Source: QHXW01 sp035297145
Lineage (GTDB): Bacteria; Acidobacteriota; Terriglobia; Bryobacterales; Bryobacteraceae
Assembly: GCA_035297145.1 (NCBI GenBank)
Contig: DATGZN010000049.1
Location: 50,591 to 114,590 of the forward strand
Reading direction: 5' to 3'
Length of the DNA: 64,000 nt
Under the pieces are notes generated by a model, which was not told the origin of the DNA, ran no database searches, and was given only the letters and a program-made list of their open reading frames with translations. Shown in pieces: positions 46,847 through 57,300 of this stretch. The translations under genes and the position numbers were made by a program. Positions within the stretch are counted from its first letter, which is position 1. Every line of letters starts with the position of its first letter.

Positions 46847-47853
46847 CTAGGCGACTTTAAGGCGGCCTGCCAGCGATTGACGGCCCTATACAGATTACAC
46901 ACGTCAAAATGTTTACGTATTCCCAGGGAGCCGTCGAAGCGAGATGCCAGCCCGACCTCCTCGAAGTGGTCTGCGACAACTTCTGCCGTGGCGTTGTCCC
47001 AGCTTGAAGAAGACTGCGGTACCACCCCATCGTTATTTCCGGCAAGCGACTTCAATATTGCCCATGGCCCATACAATTCGGCCGACATCGTTTCGTCCGG
47101 CGTCGATACGCCGGCGTAGCTGCGCAGCGGGACACCCTCCCAATCGGTATACGTGGAGTTGAATACCGCTGTGTAGGTTGACGTAAGTTCTTCAAAAGCA
47201 TCCGGCTTGTTATCGAAAATCTGTGAGAAATACCCTTTGAGATCGTCGCAAGTCTTCGCAAAGCCTTGCGGCGAGAACATGTCTTTCAGATCTTTCAGAG
47301 AAGGATCGGGTCTTCCGAGCGACTTAAAGAACTTGAGCCAGTGATCCGGTCTGGCCAATATCGCCAGAGGATCAAAATCCTCTAGCGTCAATTGACGCCT
47401 TCCAGTAATGATATCCGCGAGAGGACTGCCGCGATGCGGTGTTGAGATCGTGGTCACCGAAGCAAACCAGGATGCACGCTTGAGTCCTTTGCTCGAAATC
47501 AGATACCGGGCATCCAGTCCACCCATGCTGTGCGCAACAATGTGAATCGTGCCGCGACCGTTGAGTTCGCCGCTTGGGACATTCTTCCGAATCGCATCTT
47601 CGAGTTGCTGCGCTCGATCCTTGATCGCTCCGGTGGGAGCTACTTGAGGCTCAATGAATTCGCAACCCGTATCGAAGCAGCCGCGTACTCCATTGAAATA
47701 AGCCAAGTCGGCGATTTTTGAAAAGCCCAAGAGACCGTGTGCCAACACGATCCTGCGCGGCGCCGGCGGCTGCGGTCTGGCACTCAAAGACTCCAAGCTG
47801 GATGCTCCAAGCGCCGCAAGTCTGGTGAGAAACTCTCGTCGTTTACATTTCAT
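46843..47853 (-). CDS. exported triacylglycerol-lipase-like alpha/beta hydrolase
   Basis: A 336-residue protein. A twin-arginine-like signal (KRREFLTRLAALGASS) precedes RRIVLAHGLLGF (oxyanion region), the nucleophile elbow HIVAHSMGGLDARYL (Ser in G/A-H-S-M-G), STPHRGSPLADI, and a late Asp/His pair in GNNDGVVPQSS and RKHFDV. This is the family I (Pseudomonas-type) lipase fold. Unlike most such lipases, export would be by Tat. The ATG at 47853 overlaps the upstream membrane-protein stop by 4 bases (ATGA), so it is the last gene of a three-gene operon. Confidence 0.85.
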   Translation of the reverse strand: MKCKRREFLTRLAALGASSLESLSARPQPPAPRRIVLAHGLLGFSKIADLAYFNGVRGCFDTGCEFIEPQVAPTGAIKDRAQQLEDAIRKNVPSGELNGRGTIHIVAHSMGGLDARYLISSKGLKRASWFASVTTISTPHRGSPLADIITGRRQLTLEDFDPLAILARPDHWLKFFKSLGRPDPSLKDLKDMFSPQGFAKTCDDLKGYFSQIFDNKPDAFEELTSTYTAVFNSTYTDWEGVPLRSYAGVSTPDETMSAELYGPWAILKSLAGNNDGVVPQSSSSWDNATAEVVADHFEEVGLASRFDGSLGIRKHFDVCNLYRAVNRWQAALKSPS

Positions 47854-48809
47854 ATGCTTGGTCCTGTCCGCGTGGAAGAGGGCCCTTGCGGCACTTCCGC
47901 GTGACGTTCCACGTTCTCCAGGGACCATTTCGGGGCGGTGCTCCGAAGCTCGACGTTAAACCGTGCCACTCCGCCGTGTTCCTGTATTGCCTGGATCTCA
48001 TTCGTCGCCAAAAGTGCGGCTGTGGCCTGGAGACGGGTGTCGATCGCTTCCACGGCGGGGCTGATCACAAAGCGCCAGAGAATGAGAACAGGCACGATGC
48101 CATATATCAGCAGACTCAGTGGCAGCAGACTATGAAGAGAGGGAAGAACCCCGACAAACCCGACTACGGCCGCCGCGATCAATGCAGTGCAAAGCGCAAT
48201 GCGGAACTTGTGGCCGGTTCTGGGCAGTCTCCAAACAATAGGGCTCAACAGCAAGAATGCGACGAAGATCGCTATCCATTTTGTCGTGGAGACGAAGGTC
48301 ACACGCGCGATAAGGTCTCCGAACGAAGGACCGCCGCAATTCAGAATCTCCTGTATGCGGAGGTTCTCCAGCCAATCGAAGATCCCGGCAGTCACGATGG
48401 AAGCAATGGCAAGGATCTGGAGCAATCGCATGCGACCGGAAGTCACGACCATCAGTGCCACGGCCGCGAACTGTAGAACGTATATTTCTATGAAAACGTT
48501 ATCCCAAGCGAGAGCACGGCGATGGAGTCTCAACTGAGCCTCGTGCCGAATCGGATCGTTTGCTCGTAGAGTCCGAGTCAGCTCAGCCTCATCTTTGGGG
48601 AGTTCCAGAGGGAGAGCCCGTGCCGAGATTCTGGGCCCGTGTAGCTTGGCTTCATAGCTGTTATCGGTGAGAAACTTCGACGGCGCCGTGAACCAAGCTA
48701 GAAGGATCGGGTACACTACGATGGCAACGGTCGTCACTCGAACGAACAGCGTGCGTGTGTTCGCGTCGAGAAACGTGGGCAGTAGCGGCCAGCTTACTGT
48801 GGTAGACAT
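47850..48809 (-). CDS. membrane protein of unknown family, lipase operon
   Basis: A 319-residue integral membrane protein with one N-terminal helix (VRVTTVAIVVYPILLAWF), a soluble loop of about 70 residues, and four or five further helices up to residue 245, then a helical cytoplasmic or periplasmic tail. I do not recognise the family. It overlaps the patatin gene by 16 bases and the lipase gene by 4 bases, so all three are translationally coupled. By position it may anchor or gate the two lipolytic enzymes. Confidence 0.7.
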   Translation of the reverse strand: MSTTVSWPLLPTFLDANTRTLFVRVTTVAIVVYPILLAWFTAPSKFLTDNSYEAKLHGPRISARALPLELPKDEAELTRTLRANDPIRHEAQLRLHRRALAWDNVFIEIYVLQFAAVALMVVTSGRMRLLQILAIASIVTAGIFDWLENLRIQEILNCGGPSFGDLIARVTFVSTTKWIAIFVAFLLLSPIVWRLPRTGHKFRIALCTALIAAAVVGFVGVLPSLHSLLPLSLLIYGIVPVLILWRFVISPAVEAIDTRLQATAALLATNEIQAIQEHGGVARFNVELRSTAPKWSLENVERHAEVPQGPSSTRTGPSI

Positions 48810-50947
48810 TGTCCGCCGCTCAGGTAATCGTCAAGCCGCTGAAGGTTCTGGGCGAGCACGCCATTGGAATTTCCAATTTCATCCTTCCAAGCCTCATCTA
48901 TGCAAGCATTCTGGAGTCCGGTGAGCTTCCACGACAATGGCTGATGGTTGCAGCCGGTCGGAGGGTTTCTAGGGTACGCGAACTCAAAAGTACACACATG
49001 AATCCCCGGAGAGGCCTGAGTTTGCGCGAGCAGTTTAGTTACCAGGCTTAAGAGCCCTTGGTCCGCCCGGAGCTGATCATCGCTGCGAATGTTGACGATC
49101 CCGTCCAATGGTGCACTGAACTGATAGTTCCAGCCCGTAACACGGCCGGACTTATCGTCCTCATCAGAGCCAGGCCGAATGACCACGATCGCCACCTTCT
49201 CCGGCGTCCGTGCACATTCGGTCGGCGTTCCGTGCAGCGCCTCCATCAGCCACGCGATGGCCGTTGTCACGCCATAATTATCGTAGTAGCCGCCGTCGAC
49301 GATGTGATAAGCCGGGCACGGATAGCCACGGGCTGCGGGCGAAACATAGGGAAACGTGGCGGATAGCCGTGCGGCGGTAGAAACGCGAAGTTTGCAATCA
49401 TGTCCGCAGAGATCCAAAATATTGCGGATGTGGCGTTTGTCCCAAGCCCAGGGGTCGTTGCGATCGGGAAAATCCGTGTTGGTGAAGACGACCGGACTGC
49501 CCGTTTCGATGGCCGTAGTGTTGAACAGGAACGCAGGCAAGTTCTTGAGCTTGGCCCGATAGGCCCAGTCCGACAGGTAGACCTCCTGCAAGTCCGACCG
49601 CTCTTCCCAGGAACGCTCCAGCGCCCAGCCGCGATCGATCACGGGATCGCGGACGACGGGCCAGAACGCGCGCCAGAGGTCGGGATTGACCAAGCCCCAG
49701 GCAACATCATCGAGACTGGACGCACGCGCAGCTCGGTTCACGTCTTCCAGGCACCCCAGTTTTTGAGGAGCATTGCCATAAAGATATGCGCCGACGTACA
49801 GTGCGCCGAGCGATCCGCCGGAGACGCTGGAGATCAGCGCGGTATTTTTCAGCAAAAGGTTATTCGTCCGGACCTCGATGCCCTCGATTACTCTGGCCGT
49901 CCAAGCCGCCGCCTGAATCCCCCCACCCGCCGTGGCGATGATCACCGGTCTACTTTTCTGATCGAGGATGTCAGCGGGCTTGGGAAATTCGACTTGGTTG
50001 TGTGGGTCAACACTGACGCGGTAGTAATAGTCCGTTTCAGTGGAGCGGCCCACAGCTAAAGTCCACAGAACCACGATTAACAGGAGCGGGACGCGCCAGC
50101 GATCGAAGAAAAAGGTCAAAGCCGAGAAGATCCAACTCAGCACAACCAGCGCGAGACAGACATAGGCGAGGGATGGAATGGTGGTCCAGGTAGCTGGCGC
50201 CCCGATGTGGCCTTGCTTGAAACCGCCAATCACAATCCAGATGGAGAAAGAAAGCAATGCTAGGACAGCCGCGAAAAGGTAGCCCGTGAAGAAGGCGGGC
50301 TGAGCGGGAGGGTCTTGGTACAGATACCCGTGAAATAGTCCGGGGCAGCGCGTGGCCAGGTACCGCGCCAGTTTGTCCAGCCTGCCGCGGAACCACGCGA
50401 CAATACCCCACTCCTTGCGGTAGGCCAAAAACAGTAACGGACCGAGGATGGGTAGTTGATCGAATGGATAGATCAGGTAGTTGGGCGGATGCCGGCCGGG
50501 ATCGGCCAGCAGGAACTCACCCAGTTGTGCGGCCACAACCACGAGGAAAGCGAGCATCCCGCCCGCGAGGATCTCTAGCGCCTTGACGATGGCGTCGCGC
50601 TCCGTCGTCAGGAAGGTGTAGCAGAGCAGCAGCACCGCTGGTACCTGAGCGACCCAGAACAGAACCTTGGAGGGGGAGTAAGAGTGATAATGCGGCAGTC
50701 CGGACCCTGGCAAGGAGCGATCGATCCCGTGTTCGATGAGCAAATTCACGGAGACGACGATGCCGGCAGTAACCAGGATTACCGCCAGGCTAACCCAGAG
50801 AAGTCCGAAAGCCTCATCTACATCGAATAGACCCCTAGTGAAGCTGCTCGTCGGGCCGAACAGGCTGAAAATTACCAGGAGTAGCCAAACAATGATGGGA
50901 ACCCTAGCGAGAAAAACAATTCTTGCAACTGTCCCGGCGTAGCGCAC
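48794..50947 (-). CDS. membrane-anchored patatin-like phospholipase
   Basis: A 717-residue protein. Residues 1 to about 310 hold seven or eight membrane helices (for example IIVWLLLVIFSLFG, LLWVSLAVILVTAGIVV, ALVVLSWIFSALTFFF). The rest is a patatin hydrolase with the oxyanion loop TAGGGIQAAAW, nucleophile SSVSGGSLGA (Ser near residue 374) and the dyad aspartate in VDGGYYDNYGV (near 551). The typical GxSxG is SxSxG here, as in several bacterial patatins. It is the first gene of the minus-strand lipase operon; its promoter must be in 50948-51358. Confidence 0.88.
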   Translation of the reverse strand: MRYAGTVARIVFLARVPIIVWLLLVIFSLFGPTSSFTRGLFDVDEAFGLLWVSLAVILVTAGIVVSVNLLIEHGIDRSLPGSGLPHYHSYSPSKVLFWVAQVPAVLLLCYTFLTTERDAIVKALEILAGGMLAFLVVVAAQLGEFLLADPGRHPPNYLIYPFDQLPILGPLLFLAYRKEWGIVAWFRGRLDKLARYLATRCPGLFHGYLYQDPPAQPAFFTGYLFAAVLALLSFSIWIVIGGFKQGHIGAPATWTTIPSLAYVCLALVVLSWIFSALTFFFDRWRVPLLLIVVLWTLAVGRSTETDYYYRVSVDPHNQVEFPKPADILDQKSRPVIIATAGGGIQAAAWTARVIEGIEVRTNNLLLKNTALISSVSGGSLGALYVGAYLYGNAPQKLGCLEDVNRAARASSLDDVAWGLVNPDLWRAFWPVVRDPVIDRGWALERSWEERSDLQEVYLSDWAYRAKLKNLPAFLFNTTAIETGSPVVFTNTDFPDRNDPWAWDKRHIRNILDLCGHDCKLRVSTAARLSATFPYVSPAARGYPCPAYHIVDGGYYDNYGVTTAIAWLMEALHGTPTECARTPEKVAIVVIRPGSDEDDKSGRVTGWNYQFSAPLDGIVNIRSDDQLRADQGLLSLVTKLLAQTQASPGIHVCTFEFAYPRNPPTGCNHQPLSWKLTGLQNACIDEAWKDEIGNSNGVLAQNLQRLDDYLSGGQCLPQ

Positions 50948-51100
50948 TGAATTTGAAATACTGAAGATAATGTCCTAAGTAGGCTCTCTTGTCAACTGGA
51001 ACGCAGCATTTTAGCCGATTTACCTAAGCGAATGTCGCATTTCTTCAGGTCCTTCGTCACCTTAACTGTTCAGAAATGTAAACACAAAGCATCAGGAACT

Positions 51101-51134
51101 GAGCCGATTCAAAACCCGACGGGCTCTTTTTTTT
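51101..51134 (+). terminator. intrinsic terminator, first of two
   Basis: GAGCC (51101-51105) pairs with GGCTC (51122-51126), and an internal CCC-GAC-GGG alternative hairpin is also possible. An eight-T run follows at 51127-51134. Confidence 0.6.
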
Positions 51135-51169
51135 AGACCCAGAGGAAGTACCCCTAAAAGCTCCCAGCC

Positions 51170-51193
51170 GGGGGGATGATCCCCCCCTTTTTT
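51170..51193 (+). terminator. intrinsic terminator, second of two
   Basis: Six G plus AT (51170-51177) pair with AT plus six C (51179-51186) around a very tight loop, followed by six T (51188-51193). It lies about 165 bases before the start of the secreted-protein gene. Confidence 0.65.
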
Positions 51194-51358
51194 GGGTATG
51201 TTGCGGGAAAATCCATCAATCGTGGGTCTGATTTTGCGGCTCGTTGTCGGCGCATTCCCATTTTTGACTGTGGCCGTGCGGACTGGGAATGAACGAGTCC
51301 AGAAATTCCTAAAGTATTTCTTGTCCTTTTTTGAGTTTCCAATTACGCTAATCGAGAT

Positions 51359-53866
51359 ATGCGGACAAGCGCCATAAATCTATTGCCGCTATTAGTGGCT
51401 TTGTGCGGATCTATAAGCGCGCAACAAGCAGACCAGAAGCCCACACCGATGCCCGCAGCAAGCAAACCTGCGGCTAGAAAACGCGCTGCGGCGCCCAAAC
51501 CCGCGCCGGCGATATGGATCAACACGGCTACGCCGGATGGCGTCGTAACCGGGCACACCACCGATCCGAACCACATGGTGAGAATCACGGTCTCCAAAGA
51601 GGGTGGTGAAGTGAGAACGGAGCCGAACTGGCCTCTACCGTCGGGCGACTTCACAATCCCGTTACTACTGCTGAAGTCTGGCTGGATCGTGCAGGCGTGG
51701 GTAATCAGCGGCAATACTGACCTGGCCCATTCCGCGGCAAAAGCGGTAGCTGACTCCACCAGCGAAGACGACCCACCGCCAGCCATGGCGGCGATTTCCA
51801 GCATGCCAGCGCCATCTTCTCCCGCCCCGGCGGCGAAGACGCCCCAGGCCCAGCCCGCGGCCATGGCCAACAAACAGAAGGCGAAGGCCCCTGCTTCTGT
51901 GTGCGATGACGGAAATCCAGACACGGACGCCAAACTGGCGCTCGCTGCCGGCGACTCGGAAATCCAGGGGCGCACGTACAAGTTCGCTTCGGCTTCCGGC
52001 ACTGTTTCGGTGTGCGTCAATGGCCAACAACGGCAGATCCGGGATACCAAGGACGAGGCGTCCGTGGCGGGATCGCTCAAGGATTCCAAGTTTGATGTAA
52101 CGTTCTCCAGCGGTCCTGCCCTGGCGCAAGGCAATTTCGTTCTAGTGGCGTTGCAACCAGCGCATGGGGAACGGACGACTATCCAAGGGGTCGTGGGCCC
52201 CTCCAAGAAGATTATCGCCGGTGTCTGTGACAGCACGGTCAACAAGGACCAGCAGATCTACGCGGAGACGATACGTGCGGGCACTTCCGAGATCACGGCA
52301 ATGGTACCGGCGTCTAGCGGCAGCGTCACGGTCTGTGTTAACGACGAGCAGGTGGATATAGCTGCCGGTCCCGCGCCGTCAAAGGGCTCTCCGACTTATG
52401 CAAATAAACTGGACATTACCACCCCCAAGGTGGAGTTGCTCCTAAAGAGCGCGGTTTCGAAGGACGAGTTGGTTCGTATTGCCTGGCTCTCGAAAGACCA
52501 GACGCAGCGTGTGACGAAGGATGTCACAGTGGAAGGCACGAAGTTCTCGCGCGTGCTCCTGCGCTCGGTCCCCAAGGAGGGTGATACCAAACTTATCGTG
52601 GACGTCGACCCGCCGCCCGCGAGCAGTGGGACCGATTCGTCCAAGTCCGCGCTTTCGCTCAGTGTGTTTGTCAATGGTGATGGCGTCCCCTTGGTGAACA
52701 CGAAGGGGAGCGAAATACAGTCTGAGGCGGTCGATTCCTCTGGGGAAACAGGTTTGACCCTCAAAAATCCTGTAGACGGAGGAGATTGCGTGGTGGTACT
52801 GGAGCACGCCGGACCGATATTGCCGAGCGATATTGACTTCAACAAATTGATATGTGAAGCACGAAACCGGCCCCAAACGGTTCCACCCCCCTCGCAAAGG
52901 TACTCGCAGTCGTATCCATTTCTTGCCCATTCGATCTTCGATTGGGGCCGTGTCCGGGGCTACATGGCGGCCGGCGGGCTATTTTCGTTCGACAACAATA
53001 GTTTTTCCGACGAGAGCATTTTTCTGGGAATGAACATGACAAAGAACTGGGTCTGGGGTGGGCCCTTCTGGCAATACGACGAAAACGGGCAGCCCACGCG
53101 GAGCTACAAGCGAGTCATGTTTGAGACGTTCTTTGACGCGCGGCTCACGTCGTTACCGGTTGCTGCCTGTACGGCCTCAACGCCTTCCACCACTCCGACC
53201 GGTGGCGGCACGACCACCTCAAAGACCCAGTCCTCTGGCGGTTCCTCCGGAGGCGGTTCGGGGGGCAGCACCGGGGGCTCGGGTAGCTCCGCGAGTTCGC
53301 CGGCACCTCCGTGCCCGAATACCGTGGCCACATTTATTACGGCAAGGAAATCGGCTACATTAACCGGCGGAGCTTCGATTCCGTTCCTATTCCCTACTTG
53401 GCATTATTCGGCACGGCCGTACGCACTATCCTTGGGTCCAGTCGCCAAGGTAGGATTCGAGACGCCGATCAGCGACATCCAGTCTGACGCCGTATCGGCG
53501 AATGAACACGAGTTTTATACCAACTTCGGCCTGGGAACCCGGCTCGGACTGTACCGCATGAGCTATTCCACCGACGTGGCGCCAGAGCTCGAATCTTATG
53601 TGGACGTTGTGACCGGGAGGTTCAGTAATTTCGATATTAGCCCTCCCGACGGTGTTCGTTACGCGCGGCCATGGCGCATCGGGGTGGAAGGTTTTCTGAA
53701 GGTCCCGATGACACCCTTCATCCTCGGCTTTGGCGCGAACATCCATCAGAACTTCGGGCTATTTAACTCCAAGACCGTAGACAACGCCAAGGACTCGCTG
53801 CAATTTCTGTTTGGAGCGAAGTTCGATGCTGGAAAGCTGTTTTCCAAGATCGGATCGATCAAGTAG
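51359..53866 (+). CDS. large secreted protein with repeated beta modules and C-terminal barrel-like domain
   Basis: An 835-residue exported protein (signal peptide LLPLLVALCGSISAQQ). A Pro/Ala/Lys-rich linker follows, then several Ig-like beta modules with paired cysteine spacing (GTVSVCVNGQQ and GSVTVCVNDEQ are internal repeats, each after a VCD/GVCD strand). A Ser/Gly-rich low-complexity stretch (about residues 620-650) leads into a C-terminal region with alternating strands (YALSLGPVAKVGFETPI, YTNFGLGTRLGLYRMSY, PWRIGVEGFLKVPMTPF) that looks like an outer-membrane barrel or lipid-binding sheet. I do not recognise the family. It is the first gene of the plus-strand operon. Confidence 0.7.
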   Translation: MRTSAINLLPLLVALCGSISAQQADQKPTPMPAASKPAARKRAAAPKPAPAIWINTATPDGVVTGHTTDPNHMVRITVSKEGGEVRTEPNWPLPSGDFTIPLLLLKSGWIVQAWVISGNTDLAHSAAKAVADSTSEDDPPPAMAAISSMPAPSSPAPAAKTPQAQPAAMANKQKAKAPASVCDDGNPDTDAKLALAAGDSEIQGRTYKFASASGTVSVCVNGQQRQIRDTKDEASVAGSLKDSKFDVTFSSGPALAQGNFVLVALQPAHGERTTIQGVVGPSKKIIAGVCDSTVNKDQQIYAETIRAGTSEITAMVPASSGSVTVCVNDEQVDIAAGPAPSKGSPTYANKLDITTPKVELLLKSAVSKDELVRIAWLSKDQTQRVTKDVTVEGTKFSRVLLRSVPKEGDTKLIVDVDPPPASSGTDSSKSALSLSVFVNGDGVPLVNTKGSEIQSEAVDSSGETGLTLKNPVDGGDCVVVLEHAGPILPSDIDFNKLICEARNRPQTVPPPSQRYSQSYPFLAHSIFDWGRVRGYMAAGGLFSFDNNSFSDESIFLGMNMTKNWVWGGPFWQYDENGQPTRSYKRVMFETFFDARLTSLPVAACTASTPSTTPTGGGTTTSKTQSSGGSSGGGSGGSTGGSGSSASSPAPPCPNTVATFITARKSATLTGGASIPFLFPTWHYSARPYALSLGPVAKVGFETPISDIQSDAVSANEHEFYTNFGLGTRLGLYRMSYSTDVAPELESYVDVVTGRFSNFDISPPDGVRYARPWRIGVEGFLKVPMTPFILGFGANIHQNFGLFNSKTVDNAKDSLQFLFGAKFDAGKLFSKIGSIK

Positions 53867-53984
53867 GTGCAATGCGCGTTCTGCGGACGCCATTTCACAC
53901 GTACCGTAAACGCCAAATTGAGCCTCTAAACCGGGTCGCCGCCCGGCTGGTGCCGCATACGGCAGCGCGCCATGAAGGGAGGAC

Positions 53985-54302
53985 ATCACGGAGCCGATTC
54001 TGGAACTCGCGACCAGGATAACCACGCAGGCCTGGTTTCTGCATGAACGCTACCCGAAAGATGCCAGCCTGGATGGCGTCGGCGGGAAGGAGGATTTGCG
54101 AGAGAGGTGCGGCGCTCGCGATTATTCGAGCTTGCAAGATCTGCTCGACCTCGCGGGTATGCTGAGTAAGGATGACTGGGACCCAGACGATCCGCTTGGG
54201 GAATTCAGGATCGACTCTGAACCCAGGTCACGATATGCGCGATTTACAGGTTGGGCTCCGGCGAAGCTATACAAATCATCCCAAGATCTTCTCGATGCTT
54301 AA
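53985..54302 (+). CDS. possible small protein or displaced N-terminus ahead of the large patatin
   Basis: An open frame of about 105 codons with protein-like content (TQAWFLHERYPKDASLDGVG, DYSSLQDLLDLAGML, DWDPDDPLGEFRIDSEPRSR). GGGAGG at 53978-53983 is a fine ribosome site, but the codon that follows is ATC, with no ATG, GTG or TTG until 54096 (TTG) and 54159 (ATG). It overlaps the start of the patatin frame by up to 130 bases in another frame. It may be a separate small gene, or the real N-terminus of the patatin with a frameshift near 54295, where both frames run into NRFVRKNRRDW. Confidence 0.35.
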   Translation: MTEPILELATRITTQAWFLHERYPKDASLDGVGGKEDLRERCGARDYSSLQDLLDLAGMLSKDDWDPDDPLGEFRIDSEPRSRYARFTGWAPAKLYKSSQDLLDA

Positions 54303-57300
54303 CAGATTTGTCCGTAAGAATCGCCGGGATTGGCTTGCCTCCTCCGACGAGTACAAGATCAAGCGGACCTCTGAAGCGGCGTTAAGCGTGATCGTCAGGC
54401 GCATCGATACCCTTCAGGCAGAAGGCCTATTGGGAGCCGTCACACTCGTGCCTCGAGCCCGGCCGGTGGATTCGCAAGCCGGCGGCGGAGCGAACGCGAC
54501 GGACAAGCCTCAAGCAGGCGACAGGGAGGTTTCGGCTGAGCCCGAGCGGCTCACGCGCGAGGAACTCTACGAGAACGTTACCAGCTGGCTGCTGGGAGGT
54601 GCGTCGCACCAAAACATCCTTGCCCTTGCAAAGGAATTTGTTCCTGAAGGGAGATTCTTCATCGAGGAGGCGATCGACGTTCGCGCGAGAGACGTCTTAG
54701 CAACGGGCCCACAGGGTTCACGGGTGTGGAAACTCGCCGACAGGTGGGTCAAGATGAGAGCAGATAAGAGGAAGAATGACCGAGAAATGCGTCTGCTTCT
54801 GAATTCCCGCAGGCTGCGCACATTGTGCCAGCATCTCGGGGTGGCGATTCCTTTCTCCATGGTTCAGAGTGCCGAATTGGATGAGATCGCGCGGTCCCGT
54901 TTGGTCCGCCTCCGTGCCTTAGACCCGTCCGACCGCGGTCTTGAAGATATCAGATCGGAGACTGGTTTTTCTAACACTTCCTGCACGTGTCAACGGCGGG
55001 CTTTTGATTCGTGTCTGTTCGGGGTGGCTCTTTCCGGCGGCGGAATCCGTAGCGCCACCTTTGCGCTCGGGCTCCTACAGGGAATGGCGGATCGCAACCT
55101 TCTGCCCTACATCGATGTCCTTTCGACTGTGTCAGGAGGAGGCTACATCGGGAGCTGGCTGATCTCCTGGATCAAGCGCAAGGGCAGCGTCGATTCCGTG
55201 CAGCAGTCGATGCGCGGCAACGCTACGAGTCTTTTGCTGGGAGACGATTGTGCCGAGCGGAGTACATCGCATACAAGCGCGCAGGTTTCCGAGCGATTCG
55301 GATGGATCACCCGCAATTCCGATCCACACGCGGACCATGTGCGGCCGATCCGCCTTTTGCGGCAGTATTCACGGTATCTAGCGCCGCAGGCCGGGCTGTT
55401 TTCCGCAGACAGTTGGACGATCGCGTCGACATGGTTGCGCAATTCGCTCTTGAACTTCATGGTTCTGATTTCGTTGCTTGGAGCGGTCTTGCTGCTGCCG
55501 CGAGTCGTTATCTTTTTGATGCTCCATCTCCGGGTTTTTGCGGAACCTGCCTTTACGCCTGAGGCCAGGGATGGATTCCTTCATTTCGTGCTGCTTGTTC
55601 TAGTTGGAGGCATTCCGCTGACTTGGGCGTGCTATCGGATTGGAGCGCACAATCTCAAGACCTTTGGTCCGTATCGCGGAGGCTTCAATACTCCTCGCGG
55701 GTACAACGATTTCGAAGTTGCTTCCAAAATTCTGCCATTAGTCGTTTTGGGGGCGCTCCTCGAAACCACAGTACTGTGGTGGTACCCGAGCGCTAAGATC
55801 CGGCAGGTCGACGTCGCGCTGGCATTCGCGCTAGTGGCCGCGCTCGGGATGGTTTTGCTAGCGACCTTCAGGAATCTCCACGCCGAAGGAAATAGTGGTT
55901 GGTTGCCGCTGCTCGACCGGATACTGGCTCCCTTGATTTGGCGCATCGCCGTTGTTGGGAGCATCGTCACCGGCGCGCTGCTCTTTGATTGGCTCTATTC
56001 AGTTCTCCACATCTTCGGCAAGAACACCGAACGAGGGCTGTGGCTTTCGGGCAGCGCCGGTCTCGCGCTCATGCTGACCGTGATCGCGTGCGTTCTTTTG
56101 GTGCTTATCGGCCTGTTTGGGAAAGACCTGTCCGATGAACAGAGGGAGTGGTGGAGCCGTTTGGGCGCATGGTTAGGGCTGGCGATCGTCGGTTGGCTGT
56201 CGATTTGCGCGATCTGCTTCTTCATGCCGTTGTGGATCGCTATGCTGGGCTTGAAGGTCGCCGCGGCCGGAGGCGTCAGTTGGGTGGCGATCACAGGCAT
56301 TGGTGCAAAACTGGCGTTCAGTCCGCGCTCCGGCCGGGATGGCCAGGAATCTCAGAGCTTGCCGATCCGCCTAGTCCTGAGTCTCGCTCCGGCAGTGTTC
56401 ATCGTGGGGTTGCTTTCGGGCGTGTCGTTCGGCTTGTTCTGGGCCGTCGAAGTCGTGGGGCGGATGCCTTTGCTGGTGGATCCAAGGGTGGCTCAGCAAC
56501 TCTGCTGTAAAGACGCGTTCTCGTTTCAGCGCATGGTGGATCAATACTGGTCGCTCATGTATCCAGGGTCGCTGGCTCCGCTGTGCCTTATCGCCTCGTT
56601 GGGCCTCTTTTGTGTGCTCATGGCATGGAGGGTGGACATCAATGAGTTTTCAATGCATAACTTTTATAAGAACCGTTTGGTCCGCGCCTATCTGGGCGCT
56701 TCGCGCGCCAGGTCGCATCGGGCGCCAAACGCCTTTACAGGCTTCGATCTTGAAGACGATATCCGGCTCCGCCGCTTTCAGTCTTCCGACCGAACGCAGC
56801 CCCGCGATATGGTGATCGGCTGCAAACCTTCGTACGCGGGTCCGTTTCCGATCATTAACACGGCACTCAATATTACCCAGGGTGCAGATCTCGGCCTGCA
56901 GGAGAGGAAGGCTGAATCTTTTATTTTCACTCCCTTGTGGTCCGGCTTCGACTTCTCGCGCCGGCAGGCGGCCGTGAGAAAAACAAACCTTTCCGAGTAT
57001 GCATTCCAGCGGACGGAACAGTTCGCTGAGCCGCAGAACCACGGCGCTTTTCTAGGCACGGCGATGGCGATCTCAGGTGCGGCTTTCAATTCCAACGCAG
57101 GCTTTCATACCTCACCTGCGTTGGCGTTCCTGCTAACGGTTTTCGGAGTGCGCTTGGGGTGGTGGGCGGGCAATCCGCGGCGTACGAAGTGGACATCGCC
57201 CTCGCCGCGGTTGGGCCTCCTCTACCTCGTAAAAGAACTAACAGCCCGCACCGATTCCAATTCGGAATTCGTGCTCCTCAGCGACGGTGGTCACTTCGAG

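Larger units (their letters stand above)
50948..51358. other. divergent intergenic region with two terminators
   Basis: 411 bases between two divergent operons. It is AT-richer than its surroundings and contains two plus-strand intrinsic terminators (51101-51134 and 51170-51193) with no plus-strand gene before them, so a small RNA or an attenuated leader of the 51359 gene is possible. I see no protein-coding frame. Confidence 0.6.
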
